Both the position numbers and the translations under genes were made by a program. Positions 3,842 through 5,007 of a DNA stretch of 5,007 nucleotides are shown here, one piece after another. The notes below the pieces were generated by a model. It ran no database searches, was not told the origin of the DNA, and was given only the letters and a program-made list of their open reading frames with translations. Where the stretch lies: NCBI GenBank assembly GCA_022561675.1, contig JADFQT010000194.1:1-5007 (forward strand), read 5' to 3'. The stretch is from Chloroflexota bacterium (lineage in GTDB: Bacteria > Chloroflexota > Dehalococcoidia > Lucifugimonadales > UBA3495). Each line of letters opens with the position of its first letter. Position 1 is the stretch's first letter.

Positions 3842-5007
3842 CCCACCCTCCGGCCTGGCCGAGGCGATCCATACTCAGACAGAAGGCAACCCCTTGTTCG
3901 TTACCGAGGTTGTGCGGCTGCTGGTGCAAGAGGGAGAACTGACCCAGGAATCCGGTGCCAGAGACTCCTGGACCGTGCGTGTCCCCGAAGGGGTGCGAGA
4001 AGTCATCGGCAGACGATTGAACCGGCTGTCCCAGCGGTGCAACGAGACTTTAACCATCGCCTCCGTCGTTGGCCGGGAGTTCGAGCTAAGACAGCTGGCA
4101 CACCTGGTTGAGGACATCTCGGAAGACCGGCTTCTTGAAGTGCTAGAAGAGGCGTTGGCCGCTAGGGTCATCGAGGAGTTGCCCCAAGCTGTGGGCCGGT
4201 ACCAGTTCACCCACGCCCTAATTCAGGAGACTCTCAGCGAGGAACTGACCCTGACCAGGCGAGTCCGGCTCCACGCCCGCATCGGTGAGACGCTGGAACA
4301 CCTCTACGGCGACAACGCCGAGGCCCACGCCGCCGAGTTAGCCCACCACTTCGCCCAGGCCGAGTCTTTGGTGGGCCCCGATAAGCTGGTGCGCTACTCC
4401 CTAGCTGCTGGGGATCGGGCCCTGGATGCCTACGCTTACGAGGAGGCCCTGGCCCACTTTGAACGGGGCTTGGTTGCCCGGGACATAACCTTGTCCGGAA
4501 CGGAGGCGGTTCCCGATGAGGAGGCCGCGGCCCTGCTGTTCGGACTGGCGCGGGCCCAGTCCGCCACAGTCGAAGGGCATCAGCTTGCGGAAGTGTTCGC
4601 CGCCCTAAGCCGCGCCTTTGAGTACTACGCCGAAGTGGGGAATGTCGCCCAGGCGGTGGCTGCCGCAGAGTTCCCAATCGGGCCCCCAGCTTATCGGATT
4701 CCAGGGGTCGCTCAACTTATGGCCCGTGCTCTTAGTCTGGTCCCGGCCGATTCCCACGAGGTAGGGCGCCTCCTCTCTCGCTACGGTGGGGTCCTTGGCG
4801 TTTCGGAGGGTGACTACGAAGGCGCTCAGCAGGCCCTGGGGCGTGCGATAGCCATCGCCAGGGATGAGGGGGACGTGGCCTTGGAGGCGCAGACCTTGTC
4901 CTATGCCGCTACCGTGAGCGGGCAACACCTCCACTGGCAAGAGAGCGTAGACACTGGGCTGCGGGCCATCGAGCTGGCCACCGGTGATGAAACCCCCTTG
5001 TCTGAAG
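3648..5007 (+). CDS. Large AAA/STAND-type ATPase with TPR-like region, N-terminus missing, runs off the window
   Basis: The frame is one base ahead of the CD-NTase frame and stays open to the window end (453 codons). From nt 3648 it reads FLARELGNSRLLLIGTYRD, the segment after Walker B that ends in the sensor strand of the AAA_16-type ATPase found in large signalling regulators (LuxR/adenylate-cyclase/kinase-linked proteins common in Chloroflexota). The EGNPLFVTEVVRLL motif (79-92) and YQFTHALIQETL (185-196) mark the ATPase lid and winged-helix part. Residues ~218-453 are alpha-helical, Ala-rich and TPR-like (for example DAYAYEEALAHFERGL). Walker A and B and any N-terminal domain are absent, so ATP hydrolysis is not expected from this copy. 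The frame stays open upstream to an ATG at 3567, but that part overlaps the CD-NTase and is not homologous. Partner and signal unknown. Confidence 0.8.

Noticed and set aside
3875..4940. Three minus-strand ORFs opposite the ATPase (3875-4210, 4234-4677, 4605-4940)
   Set aside because: Low-complexity Arg/Pro/Ser-rich shadows of a GC-rich gene with clear plus-strand family motifs.

Overview
The window looks like an accessory, decaying stretch of a bacterial chromosome. The style of the ATPase at the right end and of the IS256-type transposase at the left end suggests Chloroflexota (Dehalococcoidia or SAR202-like) or a relative. That is an inference from protein style only, because no marker gene is present. 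Gene density is low, and several recognisable genes are only pieces joined to unrelated sequence.

Layout. Positions 1-258 hold the middle of an IS256/Mutator-family transposase that stops abruptly and abuts the last ~45 codons of a TauE/SafE-type membrane transporter (263-397). Positions 398-980 have no convincing gene but contain two strong hairpins. Positions 991-1335 encode a complete 114-residue protein with GIY-YIG-like features. It is followed by the N-terminal stub of an amidohydrolase broken by stop codons (1391-1558). A small four-cysteine protein lies on the minus strand (1640-1888). At 2044-2090 there is a 47-bp perfect inverted repeat that looks like a minimal mobile-element relic.

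Positions 2188-2650 are a short CRISPR array: 36-nt repeats, six spacers, a degenerate repeat at the left end and a truncated one at the right. No cas gene is in the window. The repeat starts GTTTCAAT on the plus strand, so the minus strand carries the ATTGAAAC end typical of type I/III crRNA 5' handles. This suggests minus-strand transcription.

Positions 2990-3650 encode a CBASS-type CD-NTase (cGAS/DncV-like nucleotidyltransferase) with all three catalytic acids. Its natural C-terminus is missing: at about 3650 the sequence switches, in another frame, into the middle of a large AAA/STAND-type ATPase with a TPR-like C-terminal region. That second frame stays open to the window end.

How it fits together: the CRISPR array and CD-NTase look like the remains of a defence island. 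The IS256 fragment, the TIR-like palindrome and several abrupt gene junctions point to repeated rearrangement. No intact multi-gene operon is visible. The best leads are the CD-NTase/ATPase junction, the orphan array beside a cyclic-nucleotide synthase, the 47-bp palindrome and the GIY-YIG-like protein.
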